NCBI GenBank assembly: GCA_964483245.1
Contig: CAZABP010000019.1
Coordinates: 1 to 64,000, forward strand
Length of the DNA: 64,000 nucleotides
Source of the DNA: CAZABP01 sp964483245
Lineage (GTDB): Bacteria > Planctomycetota > UBA1135 > UBA2386
Direction: 5' to 3'
Part shown: positions 61,591-64,000 of the stretch, in pieces
Position numbering within the stretch: the stretch's first letter is position 1
How the letters are laid out: each line of letters begins with the position of its first letter
Notes under the pieces: model-generated
The model's database searches: none
Seen by the model: only the letters and a program-made list of their open reading frames with translations
Told to the model about the DNA's origin: nothing
Program-made: the position numbers and the translations under genes

Positions 61591-61893
61591 ATGTTCCTGC
61601 TCGATCGCGTCTTCGTCGGTGGGCTGCGGTTCGTGTTCGACAAGATCGCCCGCGCGGTCGACACCGAGCTGAACGATGCCGACCGGCTGCGCGAGCGCCT
61701 GCTGGATGCGCAGATGCGGCACGAGCTCGGCGAGCTGGACGATGCCGAGATGGCCGAACTCGAAGGTGCGATCCTGGCGCGGCTGGCGGAGCTGAAGCGC
61801 GCCGAGCGCGAAGAAACGGCGGCGCTGCGTGTGACCGGGATCGACGTGTCGTTCCGCGGCGACGACGAGGGCCGCGACCGGGACGAGGTATGA
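61591..61893 (+). CDS. gvpG: Gas vesicle protein GvpG
   Basis: 100 residues, mostly helical and charged. MFLLDRVFVGGLRFVFDKIA is close to the start of GvpG; the rest (LGELDDAEMAELEGAILARL) has the EL-D-E-L pattern of the family. GvpG is essential in known clusters, interacting with other accessory Gvps. Its stop overlaps the following start (ATGA). Confidence 0.9.
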   Translation: MFLLDRVFVGGLRFVFDKIARAVDTELNDADRLRERLLDAQMRHELGELDDAEMAELEGAILARLAELKRAEREETAALRVTGIDVSFRGDDEGRDRDEV

Positions 61894-62729
61894 TCCCGCG
61901 CCTCGCCGCCCTGCCGCGCGAGGCGCATCCCCGGATGACATCGGCGAACGCAACGTATCTGTATTGCGTGGTCCGCGCCGCGCAGCCGCCGGCGCTCGAT
62001 CCGGCCGTGGTTGGCGCCCCGGATTGCGCGCCTCCGCGCGCGCTGGACGCCGGCGCCGGGCTCTGGCTCGTGATCGCCGATGCGCCGGCGGCGCGTTACG
62101 GCGCCGAGGCGCTCGAGGCCGCGGTGCGGGACGTCGAGTGGGTCTCGCGCTGCGCCGTCGCGCACGAGCGGGTCGTCGAGCAGTGCCTGCCGCAGGGCGC
62201 GGTCGTGCCGATGAAGCTGCTGACGCTGTTCGCCTCCGATGCGTCGGCGCACGCGGCGATCGCCGGGCGGCGGGCTGCGGTCGAACGCGCTGCCGAGCGG
62301 GTGGCCGGGTGCCGGGAGTACGGTCTGCGCGCGTTGGTCGACCGCGACGTCGCCAAGCAGGTCGCGGCGCAGCGTGCCGGCCAGGAGGCGGCTGGCGCAA
62401 CGCCGGGGGCGGCGTTCCTGCTGCGCAAACGCGGGCAGCAGGCAGCGGCGCGCGAGACGCTCGCGGTGTTGCGCGCGCAGGGGCGCGCGGTCGTCGAGGA
62501 GCTGGCCCGGCGGGCGCGCGCGCAGACCTGGCGCGACGCCCCGGAAGGAGCGGCCGGCGAGCACGTTGCGGCCGATGCCGTGTTGCTCGTCGATGCTGCC
62601 GCCGCGCAGCAGCTGGCCGCTGACGTCCAGGAACGGGCGGCGGCGCTCGCGCCGCAGGGCCTGCAGCTCGTGTTGAGCGGGCCTTGGCCCGCGTACCACT
62701 TCGTCGCCGACGCCGCGCCGGGACCATGA
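61890..62729 (+). CDS. gvpF: Gas vesicle GvpF/GvpL family protein (copy 2)
   Basis: 279 residues. NATYLYCVVRAAQPPALDPA starts the fold; HERVVEQCLPQGAVVPMKLL and TLFASDASA match the VLPVRFGTxF-type core. The end is GLQLVLSGPWPAYHFVADA. It is Ala-rich and has drifted from copy 1. The start at 61890 overlaps gvpG by ATGA; an internal ATG at 61935 would also keep the fold. It overlaps the next gene by ATGA. Confidence 0.88.
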   Translation: MIPRLAALPREAHPRMTSANATYLYCVVRAAQPPALDPAVVGAPDCAPPRALDAGAGLWLVIADAPAARYGAEALEAAVRDVEWVSRCAVAHERVVEQCLPQGAVVPMKLLTLFASDASAHAAIAGRRAAVERAAERVAGCREYGLRALVDRDVAKQVAAQRAGQEAAGATPGAAFLLRKRGQQAAARETLAVLRAQGRAVVEELARRARAQTWRDAPEGAAGEHVAADAVLLVDAAAAQQLAADVQERAAALAPQGLQLVLSGPWPAYHFVADAAPGP

Positions 62730-62941
62730 CCGAGCCGGAGCCATTGCCGCCGGGGTTCGTCGTCGCCGACGCCGGGATCGATGCGTCGCTGCTCGACCTG
62801 ATCGACAACCTGCTCGACAAGGGTTGCGTGGTGACCGGCGAGCTCGTGATCGGGATCGCCGACGTCGACCTGATCTACATCGAACTGTCGGCGCTGCTGT
62901 GCGCGGCCGACCGGTTGCTGCCGGAGCGCAGGGGCAGGTGA
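62726..62941 (+). CDS. gvpS: Gas vesicle GvpS-like (GvpA-family) protein
   Basis: 71 residues with the GvpA-type fold: ASLLDLIDNLLDKGCVVTGE, LVIGIADVDLIYIELSALLC. The GELVIGIADVDLIYIELSALL run matches GvpS/GvpM-type minor shell proteins, where IY is typical. It has two Cys residues. Overlaps both neighbours (ATGA, GTGA). GvpM is an alternative name. Confidence 0.8.
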   Translation: MTEPEPLPPGFVVADAGIDASLLDLIDNLLDKGCVVTGELVIGIADVDLIYIELSALLCAADRLLPERRGR

Positions 62942-63639
62942 CGCGGCTGTACCTGTATGCGCTGCTGCCGGCGCCGCCGCCGGAAGGCTGCGGTGACGGC
63001 CACGGCGGCAAGCGTCTGCGCTGCGTCGATTGTGGCGGCTTCACCGCCGCCGTTGCCGAGCTCGAAGCGGCGCCCGCGGCGGAAGCGGCTGCGCTGTGCG
63101 TGCACGATGCCGTCGTGCGCCGGCTGGTCACGCTGGCGGACGCGGTGGTGCCGATGCGGTTCGGGCAGACGTTCGCCAGCGAAGTGGAGCTCAGGCAGAA
63201 GCTGGCGCCCCAGCAGGAGCGGCTGCGCGAGGCGCTGGCCCGGGTTGCCGGCTGCGAGCAGTGGCACGTCCGGCTGTCACGCGGGGCGGCGGATGCCGCG
63301 GCGACGCTGGTGCCGGAGTCGCTGGATGGCGGGCCTGGCACGAGGTTCCTGCGGGCGCGGGCGCGCGCCGCGCGTGCCGCCGAAGTGTCCCGCCTGCGCA
63401 TGGCGGGTGGTGATCTCGTCGTGGCCGAACGCGTGGAGCCGGCGCCACCCGGGCAGCGGTATGCGGCGACCGTGTATCACCTGGTGCGGCGCGGGACTGG
63501 TGCCGACTGGCAGCAGCGCGTCGCGGCCGCCGCGGCGGAGCTGGCGCCGCTGCAGATCACGATCAGCGGTCCCCATCCGGCGTATGCATTCGCCGGCAGC
63601 GAGCTGGCGCAGGTCGAACCGGAGCACCGTGAGCGCTGA
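62938..63639 (+). CDS. gvpL: Gas vesicle GvpF/GvpL family protein (copy 3)
   Basis: 233 residues from a GTG overlapping gvpS. TRLYLYALLPAPPPEG starts the fold; VHDAVVRRLVTLADAVVPMR and FGQTFASEVELRQKL are the conserved core. The end LQITISGPHPAYAFAGSELA matches the SGPWPPYxF motif of the family. It has a Cys pair in LRCVDCGG. It overlaps gvpK by 11 bp. Confidence 0.88.
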   Translation: MTRLYLYALLPAPPPEGCGDGHGGKRLRCVDCGGFTAAVAELEAAPAAEAAALCVHDAVVRRLVTLADAVVPMRFGQTFASEVELRQKLAPQQERLREALARVAGCEQWHVRLSRGAADAAATLVPESLDGGPGTRFLRARARAARAAEVSRLRMAGGDLVVAERVEPAPPGQRYAATVYHLVRRGTGADWQQRVAAAAAELAPLQITISGPHPAYAFAGSELAQVEPEHRER

Positions 63640-63982
63640 ACGGCGGCTGTCGGAGCTCAGTGCCGAGCAGCTCGAGCAGCTCCGGCAGGATCTCGAGCAG
63701 CGCGCGCGTGAGCTGACGACGCGGCGCTGGAACGCCGACCCCGAGGACGTGCGCCGCGCCGTCGCCAAGCTCGTGCTGACGCTGGTCGAGTTCCTGCGGC
63801 AGTTGATGGAGCGGCAGGCGATCCGCCGCATGGATGCCGGCACGCTGACCGAGACCGAAGTCGAGCGGGTGGGATTGGGTCTGATGCGGCTCGAGGAGAC
63901 CGTGCGCGAGCTCGCGCAGCAGTTCGGCGTGTCGCCGGACGAGCTCGGTCTGGACCTCGGTCCGCTGGGCAAGCTGCTCTGA
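63629..63982 (+). CDS. gvpK: Gas vesicle protein GvpK
   Basis: 117 residues. RWNADPEDVRRAVAKLVLTLVEFLRQLMERQAIRRMDAGTLTE and VERVGLGLMRLEETVRELAQQF are the diagnostic blocks of GvpK. It is predicted all-helical. GTG start at 63629. Its last residues, GLDLGPLGKLL, are typical. The window ends 18 bp later, so further gvp genes (gvpN above all) may follow. Confidence 0.95.
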   Translation: MSAERRLSELSAEQLEQLRQDLEQRARELTTRRWNADPEDVRRAVAKLVLTLVEFLRQLMERQAIRRMDAGTLTETEVERVGLGLMRLEETVRELAQQFGVSPDELGLDLGPLGKLL

Positions 63983-64000
63983 CGATGCGCCGAGGATCGT

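Noticed and set aside
1..64000. Mobile element or prophage
   Set aside because: No transposase, integrase, phage structural gene or tRNA-linked attachment site was found; composition looks even throughout.
1..64000. tRNA or rRNA genes
   Set aside because: Reading of the intergenic gaps showed no T-loop consensus or rRNA core sequence.

Overview
This window is a high-GC bacterial chromosome segment with tightly packed genes on both strands and no rRNA, tRNA or transposase that I could recognise. The gene content points to a Planctomycetota-like organism (inference). The main reasons are an ECF sigma factor translationally coupled to a Ser/Thr kinase with WD40 repeats, secreted proteins sharing one C-terminal domain, and large pilus-type proteins whose middle third resembles the planctomycete YTV repeats.

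Layout. 1-10.9 kb (minus strand): a CotH-like protein cut by the window edge, the helicase Lhr, a MerR/TipAS regulator with a clear 19-bp operator, a GNAT acetyltransferase, a BNR-repeat lipoprotein and a di-haem peroxidase. 11-21.3 kb (minus strand): one pilin-like operon that begins with three tandem ~690-residue PilX-type paralogues carrying Thr/Tyr/Val-rich repeats. It continues with a one-TM protein, two pseudopilins, a HAMP membrane protein and a hybrid histidine kinase whose phospho-accepting His appears to be missing. 21.5-31.1 kb: dCTP deaminase, divergent sucCD with a small membrane protein, tatA, a polyprenyl diphosphate synthase, and a System II cytochrome c biogenesis operon (ResB, CcsA) preceded by a membrane protein with a duplicated domain. 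31.2-46.6 kb: lipase, ECF/kinase pair, a second ECF factor divergent from a YeeE/YedE pair, folD, rhomboid, a secreted orphan, serS, and a sugar-type ABC permease plus binding protein without an ATPase. 47-57 kb: a DUF255 thioredoxin-fold protein, DoxX, GNAT, TPR lipoprotein, secreted orphans, moaA and a stand-alone response regulator.

57.3-64 kb (plus strand) is a gas-vesicle cluster: gvpJ, gvpA, histidine kinase, response regulator, gvpF/L, gvpG, gvpF/L, gvpS, gvpF/L, gvpK. Most junctions from the kinase to gvpK overlap by a few bases, so sensing and vesicle assembly genes look translationally coupled. gvpN is not in the window and may lie just past its right edge.

The most interesting items are the gas-vesicle operon with a built-in two-component system, and the triplicated PilX/YTV-like proteins, one of which is bracketed by a family of short repeats.
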